Both the position numbers and the translations under genes were made by a program. Shown here piece after piece: positions 35,721 to 44,483 of a stretch of DNA of 64,000 nt (its first letter is position 1; every line of letters starts with the position of its first letter). The notes beneath the pieces were generated by a model. That model had not been told where the DNA came from. It saw only the letters and a list, made by a program, of their open reading frames with translations, and ran no database searches. The stretch is from positions 1 through 64,000 of the forward strand of contig JBBDMS010000003.1 of assembly GCA_040878185.1 (NCBI GenBank), in the 5' to 3' direction. This DNA is from JAWXBK01 sp040878185 (lineage in GTDB: Bacteria > Pseudomonadota > Alphaproteobacteria > Dongiales > Dongiaceae).

Positions 35721-37937
35721 TCAGAAGCGGAAACTGTCATCGAGATTCCAGAACGTACGGAAATGTCGCGCCCAATGCGGCGACACAGTCATCGATGAAC
35801 GGTACATATCGGTGACAGGTTCGGAAAGCCGCTTTGGCACGACGCGCGACTCGCGCTCGCTGGCAACCCACTCTCGCGCCGGAATCGCCTTCGCGGCACG
35901 CGCCTCACGCATTTCGCGACGACGCTTCTCGGTCCGTTCGCGGTCGATGGCCTGCTTGCCGTCGGCAATCGCAAACACCACGCCATAAGCTCGCTCGGCG
36001 ATCGCTGGCGACATGACACCGCCGCGCAAATCGGCCTCGATCGAATCCGGCGACCGCCGCAGCGGATCGCCGAGCCCCGGCCCGCCACGCATGACCGATA
36101 GATAGAGATCGTGCTCGCCATAGGATTGCGGCAGATCGACGGCGCGCTTGTCGAGGATCACCTCGCCCTTGACCAGGTCCGTCACGCCCTTTCCGTCAGA
36201 ATATTTGTCTCCCGTCGGATAGGGTTTGCGCTCCTGGAAGATAGTGGGAAGATCGTTGTTCTTGACGGCGAGGCGATAGCCAGACCCGGGCGGATAGCCG
36301 CCAAAAATGCCCGGCTGCGAGAAGACGGCGCCATCGCCGACGAACTGCAGCTCGTAGGTCTCGGTGTTCCAGAGCATTCGCATGCATTCGTAACCGGCGC
36401 CACCGCGCCGCCGTCCGATGCCGCCGCTATCCATTTTGACGCTGCGGCCGATATAGAGCAGCGGCTCGACCATCTCCCAGGCTTCGATATCGCCCATATC
36501 GCCTTCGGGATTCCAGACGACCGAGGCGTGATCGAGCCCGTCCTTGACGATGCCGGCGCCGCCGCCGACGCAAGACATCTCGAAATTGGACACTGCGGAT
36601 TCGTTGCGGTGATGATCGATCCCACCACCCTGCAGGATGTTGCCGTCATGGCCGTATCCCGAAAGGACCTCTTCGACATAGCCGCGCGCATAGAACGCTC
36701 GCGAGAGGGATCGGATCACGCCGCCAAAAGAAGGAACGAGATAGTACCAGGCGTTGCCGTGCGCCGTCGTCGAGACGTCCGGGTTCACCCACGATCCGCG
36801 CGGGCAATGAATGTCCGTCGCATAATGCGCGCCATCATTCACCTTGTCGTTCGGCATCACCGTCTGCGTCAGCAGCACCCAGAGCGCGCCCGCCATGGCG
36901 CTCGGCGTGCAGTTGAAGGAATGCAGGCCCCATTTTCCGGCACCTTCGAAATCGACGCCAAGCCGGCCTTTCGGATCGATGGTCATACGCATCGGCGCAT
37001 GCATCATCGTATCCTTCCGCGATTCCTCCGGTAGGCGCGTCTCCGCGGCGAACTGCGAATCGATGAAGGCCGGTGCCTCGTAGACGCCGGGGATCAGCAA
37101 CTGCCGGAGCCGTTCGATGAACGAGCGGCGACTATCCTCGAGCACGTCGCGGATGAATTGTTTGTAGGTGCCGATACCCTCCTCGCGGATCAGCGATCGC
37201 ACGGATTCGCGGATCATGTGGCAGCCGGCCAGCCGCGTTTTCTCGTCGAGCGACCAGTACATAGGTGTCCGCACGGCACGTTCGCAGCGATAGACATGGT
37301 CGCGGAACAGTCGGTCGTCGGCGCCGCATTTGACGCAGGGCAGGGTCAGGCCGTCCTCGTAGCGCGTGGTTGGCCCGACGGCATTGCTGCCGGGTGTGCT
37401 GGCGCCGATGTCCATCACATGGGTCACGCAGCCGGCCCAACCGATCAGTTCGCCTTCCCAGAAGATCGGCACAAACGTCTGAACGTCCGCGGTATGGACG
37501 TTGCCGATATGCGGGTCGTTGTTGATGAAGATATCGCCGTCGTTGATTCCGGGGTTTTCCTCGTAGTTGGTGCGAATCATGTGCTTGATGGCTTCGCTCA
37601 TCGTGTGCACATGGACGAGGATCCCGGTCGACAGCGTGATCGAGTCGCCTTCGGGTCCGTAGAGTGCGAAACAGAGCTCGCCAAGCTCCTTCACGATGGG
37701 GCTGGCGGAGATGTTGAGCGCGGTCTCGCGCGCGTTTACGAGCGAACCGCGCAGGCGCGAGAAGATCTTCTCGAAACGGATCGGCTCCTCTTCCTTCATC
37801 GCGATGCGCTCGAGGCCGAAGCAATGACCGGTTTCCTTCGCCAGCCGTTCGGCATCGAGCAGCATGTCGCGCAGCGACCGCCCGTCCCAACCGCGCGGTC
37901 CCGAGGTCGTCCTGTGTGCGATCGGCGTGTAGTTCAT
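35721..37937 (-). CDS. acxB: Acetone carboxylase alpha subunit (hydantoinase B family)
   Basis: 738 residues; Xanthobacter AcxB is slightly longer. Shared blocks are KIFSRLRGSLVNARETAL, ASPIVKELGELCF, THVMDIGA, DDRLFRDHVY, GCHMIRESV, MINDGA-like KVNDGAHYATD, WNPEGDMGD and LSVMRGGPGLGDPL. This subunit carries the metal centre where the enolate and CO2 join. It overlaps acxA by four bases. Acetophenone carboxylase is a relative but has a different five-subunit set, so acetone or a small ketone is favoured. Confidence 0.92.
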   Translation of the reverse strand: MNYTPIAHRTTSGPRGWDGRSLRDMLLDAERLAKETGHCFGLERIAMKEEEPIRFEKIFSRLRGSLVNARETALNISASPIVKELGELCFALYGPEGDSITLSTGILVHVHTMSEAIKHMIRTNYEENPGINDGDIFINNDPHIGNVHTADVQTFVPIFWEGELIGWAGCVTHVMDIGASTPGSNAVGPTTRYEDGLTLPCVKCGADDRLFRDHVYRCERAVRTPMYWSLDEKTRLAGCHMIRESVRSLIREEGIGTYKQFIRDVLEDSRRSFIERLRQLLIPGVYEAPAFIDSQFAAETRLPEESRKDTMMHAPMRMTIDPKGRLGVDFEGAGKWGLHSFNCTPSAMAGALWVLLTQTVMPNDKVNDGAHYATDIHCPRGSWVNPDVSTTAHGNAWYYLVPSFGGVIRSLSRAFYARGYVEEVLSGYGHDGNILQGGGIDHHRNESAVSNFEMSCVGGGAGIVKDGLDHASVVWNPEGDMGDIEAWEMVEPLLYIGRSVKMDSGGIGRRRGGAGYECMRMLWNTETYELQFVGDGAVFSQPGIFGGYPPGSGYRLAVKNNDLPTIFQERKPYPTGDKYSDGKGVTDLVKGEVILDKRAVDLPQSYGEHDLYLSVMRGGPGLGDPLRRSPDSIEADLRGGVMSPAIAERAYGVVFAIADGKQAIDRERTEKRRREMREARAAKAIPAREWVASERESRVVPKRLSEPVTDMYRSSMTVSPHWARHFRTFWNLDDSFRF

Positions 37938-40111
37938 GCTCTGTCGCTCTCGGAACCGGAAAGATGGAAGATGCGAAACTCGTCGAGCCGTGCGGCGCGC
38001 CGGGGAGGCACCACGAAGGTCGTGGCCGGCGATTCGATGACGGCGAGCCCTTCAACGACATTGCCGGACCGCAATTCTTCCATCTGGTAGATCCGGGCTT
38101 CGATCCAGCTGTCGCGCCAGTAAACCGGCCGCGTGCCTTTGACGGCGGACGCGGGGGGCGTTGCGCCCTCGAGGCGGTCGTTCGGCAGAGCCGGTTTCTC
38201 GCAATCCACGCTGCCGGTCAGGACCACGCGGGTCACGAAGTAGCCAAGCTCGGGCGAGCGCGCCGAGCGCGCATAGACGCGATCGTAGGTTTCTTCGAAC
38301 GCATCGATGATGCGGTCGAAATCGCCGGCGCTGCCGATACGCGGAACCGGGCTCAACACCTCGATGTCGTTGAGCTGGCCCATATATTGCAGGCGGACAT
38401 AGGGCTTGATGCGGATATCCGATTCGGCGATGCCATTCTTGGCGAATTCGGCGCAGACCTCGGCGCGCAACCCATCCCAGGCTTCGTTGATCGAATGCCC
38501 GAGCGTCTCGCGTTCCGCGGGCGACGATTGCGGCGGAATACCCAGGTCCATCTGCCGTTCGAAACGATACTCGTAATCGGCGCAGGCGCAGCCAAACGCC
38601 GAGAAGCCCGCCGCCCACGCCGGTACCATGACGTCGCGGAAAGAGAGGCCGCTGGTATAGCCGCCGACATGGACCGGTCCGCCGCCGCCATAGCTGAACA
38701 GCGAGTAATTGACCGGTTCGAAGCCGCGACCCAGAACTTTGGTCAGGACCGCCTGCCGCAGGGATTCCTCGAACAATTCGATGACGCCGCTGGCGGCTTT
38801 CTCCACGGAGAGACCGAGCGGCTCGGCGATCTGGGTGCGGACCGCGTCGACGGCCAACGCACGGTCGATCTTCAGTTCGCCGCCGAGGAAATAGTCCGGG
38901 TTGAGCGTACCGAGAACGATGTTGCAGTCGGTGATCGATACGGTTTCGGTCCCGTTGTCGGGATAACAGACTCCGATCCGCGAACCGGCGCTGTCGGGTC
39001 CGATCTCGATACGGTGCGAGAGCGGATTGACGCGTACGAAACTCCCGGTGCCCGCGCCGACCGAATCGATCTCGAGCAATGGCAGGTTCAGCTTGAAATG
39101 ATTGATACTGGGGTCACCCTTCAGGCTGTATTCGCCGCCGGTAATCAAAGCGAGATCGAAACTGGTGCCGCCGATATCGGAGCAGACCACATTGTCGATG
39201 CCGATCCGGTTCGCGAGATACTTGGCGCCGACGACACCGCCGATCGGGCCGGAAACCAGCGTCTTGGCGAGCTGACCGGCTTCCATCGAGATGGTTCCGC
39301 CATGGCCGGCCATGATGCGCGGCTCGAACGATGCGCCGAGGCTGTGAAATTTTTCGCGCACCCGATAGAGCTGACGGCGACTTGGCTCCGCGGCGTAGGC
39401 CTCGATCACCACGGTGTTGAGGCGGGGAAAATCGAGTCGCGTCGGGCAGATGTCGACGGAAAGTAGCATCGGAACCTGCTGGCCCCGTGCTGCCATGACC
39501 TCGTCGGCGATGCGTTTCACCGCGCGCTCATGCGCGGGGTTGCGATAGGAAAAGACGAGATTGACACAAATCGCATCGACGCCTTCGTCCAGCAGTGCCT
39601 CGATGGCGCGGCGCGCATCCTCTTCGTAAAGCGGAATGCACTCGGTACCGAACATGTCGACCCGGCCGCCCACGCCGTGCATGCGCTCGCGCGGCACCAG
39701 CGGCGTATTGTGCTTGTGCGTAACCACATGGAGCCGATCGGCATAACTGAGGCCGAGATGCGTTTGCACGCCACGCTCCAGACGGAAATAGTCCTCCATC
39801 CCCCGGGTAACGATCACGCCGACTTTCTGGCCGCGCCGTTCCAGCAGGCGATTGAGCATCGCCGTTCCGGAATAGACGCCGGCGACCAGCGAGCTCATGC
39901 CGTCCTTCAGCGACAGGTTCCAATAGTCGAACGCATCCTCGGCGGAATTGGCGATCGCGATCGACTCGTTTTCGGGAGTCGTTTGCGCCTTGCCGATCAC
40001 AAAGTCGCCATTGCGATCGATGATGATCGTGTCGGTCATGGTGCCGCCGGCATCGATGGCGAGAATGCGCGGCGTTCTGACGGGGGCGTTGTTCGAAACG
40101 GAAACTGTCAC
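37934..40111 (-). CDS. acxA: Acetone carboxylase beta subunit (hydantoinase A/oxoprolinase family)
   Basis: 725 residues from GTG 40111, with AGGAGG just upstream. The ATPase fold opens with ILAIDAGGTMTDT; later blocks are EAYAAEPSRRQLY, TLVSGPIGGVVGAKYL, CSDIGGTSFDLALI, DSVGAGTGSFVRV, GPDSAG and VPAWAAGFSAFGCACADYEY, all as in Xanthobacter AcxA (717 residues). It phosphorylates the ketone enolate and bicarbonate. The first gene of acxABC; a conserved 44-bp element lies 40 bases upstream. Confidence 0.93.
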   Translation of the reverse strand: MTVSVSNNAPVRTPRILAIDAGGTMTDTIIIDRNGDFVIGKAQTTPENESIAIANSAEDAFDYWNLSLKDGMSSLVAGVYSGTAMLNRLLERRGQKVGVIVTRGMEDYFRLERGVQTHLGLSYADRLHVVTHKHNTPLVPRERMHGVGGRVDMFGTECIPLYEEDARRAIEALLDEGVDAICVNLVFSYRNPAHERAVKRIADEVMAARGQQVPMLLSVDICPTRLDFPRLNTVVIEAYAAEPSRRQLYRVREKFHSLGASFEPRIMAGHGGTISMEAGQLAKTLVSGPIGGVVGAKYLANRIGIDNVVCSDIGGTSFDLALITGGEYSLKGDPSINHFKLNLPLLEIDSVGAGTGSFVRVNPLSHRIEIGPDSAGSRIGVCYPDNGTETVSITDCNIVLGTLNPDYFLGGELKIDRALAVDAVRTQIAEPLGLSVEKAASGVIELFEESLRQAVLTKVLGRGFEPVNYSLFSYGGGGPVHVGGYTSGLSFRDVMVPAWAAGFSAFGCACADYEYRFERQMDLGIPPQSSPAERETLGHSINEAWDGLRAEVCAEFAKNGIAESDIRIKPYVRLQYMGQLNDIEVLSPVPRIGSAGDFDRIIDAFEETYDRVYARSARSPELGYFVTRVVLTGSVDCEKPALPNDRLEGATPPASAVKGTRPVYWRDSWIEARIYQMEELRSGNVVEGLAVIESPATTFVVPPRRAARLDEFRIFHLSGSESDRA

Positions 40112-40150
40112 GTGACCTCCTGCTCGCGGCCATCAATGCAGCGGCAGATC

Positions 40151-40194
40151 ACGGTCATTCAAAATCGATTGACAGACAATTGAAAAATTCTGCC
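40151..40194. promoter_or_regulatory. Conserved 44-bp element, copy 2 (acxABC promoter region)
   Basis: 36 of 44 positions match 30111-30154 in the same orientation; the last 20 bases differ at one. It starts 40 bases upstream of the acxA GTG, a normal place for an activator site. I found no convincing -35/-10 pair on the minus strand beside it. Confidence 0.55.
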
Positions 40195-40400
40195 CCTTTC
40201 AGTGAATTTGGTTTGCGGTCTCCGTAGCGATCTCGTGTGCCAAATCGATCGACCTCCGATTTTGGATAAGGCGCGGCCGGGGACGAAATGCAGCGCCGTC
40301 ACCGGCGTTCCTGCGGTGCACGCGCCGAATTCGTATCGCGGCTGCCGTTCGATCCTGATCAGTCGATCCTGATCGGCTATTGTACGAGCTGCTTCTCCCG

Positions 40401-40760
40401 ATGACGCGAGCGCGCGCGTTTACGACCCCGCGTATCAGCGAAGACGTGCCCGATGACATCGACACGATCGTCGTCATGCTGGACGGCGAGATGTCATTCC
40501 GCACGTTGCCGCCGCTCGACGATTTCGACATATGCCGGAGCGCGTATCTCGATCTCGAACAGGAAATCCTGCTCGCCGGCAGCCGTGTCGGAACGGATTG
40601 CGCAGGCCCATACCGAGGCACGAGAAACGGCTGGGTCATGGATATCTACCTCCTGCGCCGCAAGCAGAAGCGGGGGCGACGGCCGTCTGCTTTGTCGACC
40701 GACCCAGAGCCATGTCCCGCGGTTGACCGTCGTTCGCGCCGATTTTCATCGCACGATTAA
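40401..40760 (+). CDS. Hypothetical protein
   Basis: 119 residues from ATG 40401; an upstream TTG at 40380 is possible. I do not recognise a family. Third codon positions are rich in G and C like the neighbouring real genes, which supports coding, and the middle is acidic (SEDVPDDIDT, LPPLDDFDIC). The C-terminal 30 residues are basic and low in structure. No clear ribosome binding site. It lies between divergent acxA and the amt gene, 236 bases before the latter. Confidence 0.4.
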   Translation: MTRARAFTTPRISEDVPDDIDTIVVMLDGEMSFRTLPPLDDFDICRSAYLDLEQEILLAGSRVGTDCAGPYRGTRNGWVMDIYLLRRKQKRGRRPSALSTDPEPCPAVDRRSRRFSSHD

Positions 40761-40995
40761 CACGAATTCGATGGAGCGATCAGCTCGTCCGACTGTGCGC
40801 CGTCGCTTGCGTGCGCCCGGTCGCCGCCGCATGACTGTTTGTCGTCATCTTAAAAAGCTGTTTCTAAGGCAAAGCCGGGTGATTCGATCTCGCGGAGACG
40901 ATGGCTGGCGCGCTATATTATTTTATGCGTCGCGATGTGGGGCGACGGCTGTTGGTCCGGGTGGGAACGATCAAATTTCTCAAGAGGGAATGGTG

Positions 40996-42315
40996 ATGGC
41001 CTGGTTCGCGGGGATGGGTGCGGTATGCAGAAGGAGCATCGGAACTGTTGCTCTGGCATTGTGTGCAATCGTTCTTTTTGTGCCGCCCGCCGGCGCGCAG
41101 GATAGTGCGATCGATACCGGCAACACGGCCTGGATGCTGACATCGACGGCGCTCGTTATCCTGATGACGGTTCCGGGCCTCGTACTTTTCTACGGCGGCT
41201 TGGTGCGCAAGAAGAACGTGCTCGCCACGTTCGTGCAATGTTTTGCAACCTGCGCGCTGACTTCCGTAATCTGGATGGTTGCCGGTTACAGCCTTGCCTT
41301 CAGCGAAGGCAACGCCTTCATCGGCGGCTTTGGGGCACTGTTCCTTAACGGCATGGAAGTCGATTCGATGGTAGGCACGATTCCGGAATCGGTCTTCATG
41401 ACCTTCCAGATGGCTTTCGCCGTGATTGCGCCGGCATTGATCACCGGCGCCTATGCCGACCGTATGAAATTCTCCGCCATGCTCGTCTTCAATGCGCTCT
41501 GGGTGCTGCTGGTATACGCCCCGGTCTGTCACTGGGTGTGGGGCGGGGGCTTCCTTGCCGGCGATGGCGTGCTCGACTACGCGGGCGGCACTGTCGTCCA
41601 TATCAATGCCGGCGTTGCCGGCCTCGTCGCAGCACTCGTCATCGGCAAGCGGCTGCGCTACGGCAGCGAGCATTTTCCGCCGCACAGCCTCGCGCTTTCA
41701 ATCGTCGGTGCGGCCCTGCTCTGGGTCGGCTGGTTCGGATTCAATGCAGGCTCGGCGCTGGCCGCCGATGGGCGCGCGGGTATGGCGATGGCGGTCACGC
41801 AGATCGCAGCCGCCGGTGCCGCGCTGTCATGGATGGTCGTGGAATGGGCCCTGCGCGGCAAACCAAGCGGTCTTGGCCTCATTTCGGGCGCGGTCGGTGG
41901 GCTGGTCGCGATTACGCCCGCGGCCGGTTTCGTCGGCCCCGTCGGCGGCCTCGCGATCGGCGTGATCGCCGGCGCCGTCTGCTATTGGGGCGCCAATGCG
42001 CTGAAGCGTCGGATGAAATACGACGACTCGCTCGACGCGTTCGGCATTCACGGCATCGGCGGCATCGTCGGCGCTGTCCTGACCGGTGTCTTTGCGAGCG
42101 AGACGGTCGGCGGTGTTCCGGGTCTGATTGAAGGCAATGTCGGGCAGGTCTGGCAGCAGATCTGGGGCGTTGCCATTACGATGGCCTACTGCGCCGTCGT
42201 CACCTGGGGGATTCTGTTCCTGATCGGTAAGACGATCGGCCTGCGTGTCGATGAGAAAGCCGAGACGATCGGTCTCGATATTTCGCTGCATGGCGAACGT
42301 GCGTACGAGATGTGA
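40996..42315 (+). CDS. amt: Ammonium transporter
   Basis: 439 residues. AGAGGGA is best placed for ATG 40996, although ATG 40990 is also in frame. A signal peptide (cut near AGAQDS) precedes about eleven membrane segments. Signatures include MLTSTALVILMTVPGLVLFYGG, WVWGGGFLAGDGVLDYAGGTVVHI, and the pore His pair in GTVVHINAG and FGIHGIGG. It carries ammonium across the inner membrane. The PII gene follows after 14 bases, the usual amt-glnK pair under nitrogen control; I did not find a clear sigma54 site. Confidence 0.94.
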   Translation: MAWFAGMGAVCRRSIGTVALALCAIVLFVPPAGAQDSAIDTGNTAWMLTSTALVILMTVPGLVLFYGGLVRKKNVLATFVQCFATCALTSVIWMVAGYSLAFSEGNAFIGGFGALFLNGMEVDSMVGTIPESVFMTFQMAFAVIAPALITGAYADRMKFSAMLVFNALWVLLVYAPVCHWVWGGGFLAGDGVLDYAGGTVVHINAGVAGLVAALVIGKRLRYGSEHFPPHSLALSIVGAALLWVGWFGFNAGSALAADGRAGMAMAVTQIAAAGAALSWMVVEWALRGKPSGLGLISGAVGGLVAITPAAGFVGPVGGLAIGVIAGAVCYWGANALKRRMKYDDSLDAFGIHGIGGIVGAVLTGVFASETVGGVPGLIEGNVGQVWQQIWGVAITMAYCAVVTWGILFLIGKTIGLRVDEKAETIGLDISLHGERAYEM

Positions 42316-42329
42316 GCGGAGGACGGAAC

Positions 42330-42674
42330 ATGAAATACGTTATCGCGATCATCCAGTCGCACATGCTGGAAGACGTCAAGGACGCGCTGGTCGCCCTCGA
42401 CATCACCACGTTTACGGCGATCGAGGTGCGGCGCTTCGGCGGCAGCGAGGAGCATACCGAGTTCTATCGTGCGGCCGAATACAGCGTCGGTTTCCTGCCC
42501 AAGACCAAGATCGAGTTCGCCGTTTCCGACGAGCTCGCCGATCGGGCGGTGAAGGCCCTGCGCGATGCGGCGACCACGGGCAGCACCGGCGACGGGCGGA
42601 TCTACGTGCTTGAGCTGGCCAAGACCGTGCAGATCAGAACCGGCAAGGCCGACGCCGACGTTCTCGCCTTGTAG
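42330..42674 (+). CDS. glnK: PII nitrogen regulatory protein, divergent
   Basis: 114 residues from ATG 42330 with GGAGG eight bases upstream. The length and fold are those of GlnB/GlnK, and Tyr51 (AAEY), K58 (FLPK) and TGSTGDGRIYV are kept. Several ligand positions differ from E. coli GlnB: R38-Q39 reads G38-S39, and R101 is Gln (TVQIRTG). Q39 helps bind 2-oxoglutarate, so sensing may be changed. It presumably gates the neighbouring Amt channel. Confidence 0.92.
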   Translation: MKYVIAIIQSHMLEDVKDALVALDITTFTAIEVRRFGGSEEHTEFYRAAEYSVGFLPKTKIEFAVSDELADRAVKALRDAATTGSTGDGRIYVLELAKTVQIRTGKADADVLAL

Positions 42675-42731
42675 CGGCAAGCGAGGTGTAGCGGCAGGCG
42701 GCCGGTCCGACGCCGGGCCTGTCGATCCGGG

Positions 42732-44387
42732 TTATCCGGCGAGTTGCTTCTCGCGATGGCGCGAGAGCGCGAAGCCGCGATAGCCGTCGCGTGCGATCGC
42801 GTCGGCCCTCGCGACATAATCGGGAAAGCCGATATACGGCGCGAACACGCGCGGCTTGCCCGGAATATTCGCACCGAGATACCAGCTGTCGCAGGACGGA
42901 TAGACCGACGCATTGGCGATATCCTGCACATGCGAGACCCAGTCATTCTCGGCCTCGAGCGTGGCTTCGATCCGTTCGTGCCCGTGCTCGCGCATGTACG
43001 CGATGCAATCGGAAATCCATTCGACATGCTGTTCGATCGCCGGAACCATATTGGCGAGGACCGACGGACTGCCGGGGCCGGTCACCGTGAAGAGGTTTGG
43101 GAAACCGGCCAGTGCTACGCCCAGATAGCTGCGCGGACCGTCGGCCCATTTCTCGGCGAGCGGATAGCCGCCTTTGCCGCGTATATCGATCCGCTTGAGC
43201 GCGCCGGTCATGGCATCGAATCCGGTCGCGAGAACGAGCGCATCGAGTTCGTAGAGACGGCCGCCTGTCGTCACGCCGTTCGGCACGATCTCCTCGACCG
43301 GTGCCGCATGGACGTCGACCAGTGTGACGTTCGGGCGATTGTAGGTCGCAAAGTAATCGGTATCGACACAGAGCCGCTTGCAGCCGGCGATCGTATTCGG
43401 GCAGAGCAGAGCCGCCACTTTCGGATCCTTCACGGTCTCGCGGATCTTGCGGCGGATGAACTCGGCGGCGACGTCGTTCGCTTCAACCGTGTCGAACAGA
43501 TCGGCATAGGCGGCGAGGAACTGGATGCCACCATTGGCCCAGCGCGTTTGAAATTCGCGCTCGCGCTCCTCGTCGGTCACCTCGAAGACGGATTTCACGC
43601 CGACGGTAAACAGAATGCCGGCGCGGCCCTTGCGTGCACGAGCGCGAAACGCTGCATAGTTCGCCTTGATGGCCGCCTGCAGCTTGGGATCGAGCGGGTG
43701 ATTATGCGCTGGGACGCTATAGGCCGGCGTACGCTGGAAAACATAGAGATGCTTTGCCTGCCTGGCGATCATCGGAACGCTCTGGATAGCCGAGGATCCG
43801 GTGCCGATGACACCCACGCGCTGGCCGGTGAAGTCGACGTCGCGATGCGGCCAGGCACCGGTGTGATACTGCTCGCCCGCGAAACTCTCGATGCCGGGAA
43901 TGTTCGGCAGATTGCGCGCCGAGAGGCAGCCGGTCGCCATTACGCAATATTGCGCGGTCACCCGGCCGCCATCGTCGGTGTCGATCGTCCAGCGTCCTGT
44001 TGCCTCGTTATAGGTCGCGGCGGTGACGCGGGTGTTGAGCTGGACATCGCGGCGCAGATCGAACCGGTCGGCGACGTGATGGATGTAGCGCAGGATTTCC
44101 GGTTGCGAGGCGTAACGCTCGGTCCATTCCCATTCGCGCTGCAGCTCGTCGGAGAACTGGTAGGAATATTCCATGCTCTCGACGTCGCAGCGTGCGCCGG
44201 GATAGGCATTCCAGAACCAGGTGCCGCCGATGTCGCTGCCGGTTTCATAGACCCGCACCGAGAGGCCCATCGAGCGCAGGCGATAAAGCATGTAGAGCCC
44301 GGCGAAGCCCGCGCCGACGATCACGGCGTCGAAATGGCGTGCGCCCTGCGCAGTGCTGGAACCCGGTTGCTGATGATCGTCCGGCAT
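42732..44387 (-). CDS. Type I Baeyer-Villiger flavin monooxygenase
   Basis: 551 residues from ATG 44387, with GGAGG five bases upstream. The FAD motif GAGFAG is at about residue 25, the NADPH motif GTGSSA at about 195, and between them lies the Baeyer-Villiger fingerprint F169-x-G171-x3-H175-x3-W179-P180. The enzyme inserts oxygen beside a ketone to give an ester, using FAD, NADPH and O2. Its promoter carries GGTCTA-N9-CCATTG. Esterase and SDR genes needed for a ketone route lie at 47976 and 48925. Confidence 0.93.
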   Translation of the reverse strand: MPDDHQQPGSSTAQGARHFDAVIVGAGFAGLYMLYRLRSMGLSVRVYETGSDIGGTWFWNAYPGARCDVESMEYSYQFSDELQREWEWTERYASQPEILRYIHHVADRFDLRRDVQLNTRVTAATYNEATGRWTIDTDDGGRVTAQYCVMATGCLSARNLPNIPGIESFAGEQYHTGAWPHRDVDFTGQRVGVIGTGSSAIQSVPMIARQAKHLYVFQRTPAYSVPAHNHPLDPKLQAAIKANYAAFRARARKGRAGILFTVGVKSVFEVTDEEREREFQTRWANGGIQFLAAYADLFDTVEANDVAAEFIRRKIRETVKDPKVAALLCPNTIAGCKRLCVDTDYFATYNRPNVTLVDVHAAPVEEIVPNGVTTGGRLYELDALVLATGFDAMTGALKRIDIRGKGGYPLAEKWADGPRSYLGVALAGFPNLFTVTGPGSPSVLANMVPAIEQHVEWISDCIAYMREHGHERIEATLEAENDWVSHVQDIANASVYPSCDSWYLGANIPGKPRVFAPYIGFPDYVARADAIARDGYRGFALSRHREKQLAG

Positions 44388-44404
44388 GGTGGCCTCCACC
44401 TTGA

Positions 44405-44425
44405 GGTCTATAAATTAGCCCATTG
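44405..44425. promoter_or_regulatory. GGTCTA-N9-CCATTG site upstream of Baeyer-Villiger monooxygenase
   Basis: One of three sites in the right part of the window with identical half-sites and spacing. On the minus strand it covers the spacer and -10 of a possible promoter (TTGGCA-N18-TAATTT), 18 bases before the ATG. Confidence 0.6.
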
Positions 44426-44483
44426 GTTGCGGCCGTGCCAAGCCGCGGAATCTGCCGATTTTCGTACGGACGCGCGCGGGATA

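Noticed and set aside
37934..40111. Annotation as a plain hydantoinase or 5-oxoprolinase subunit.
   Set aside because: The presence of the small zinc-type gamma subunit and closer block similarity to Xanthobacter AcxA/AcxB favour acetone carboxylase.
40226..40244. Minus-strand TTGGCACACGAGATCGCT resembles a sigma54 promoter upstream of acxA.
   Set aside because: The GG and GC elements are 11 rather than 10 bases apart, so it does not meet the strict sigma54 spacing.
40199..40639. Minus-strand open frame opposite the hypothetical gene.
   Set aside because: Composition is low-complexity Ser/Arg-rich, typical of an antisense shadow; the plus-strand frame has better codon use.
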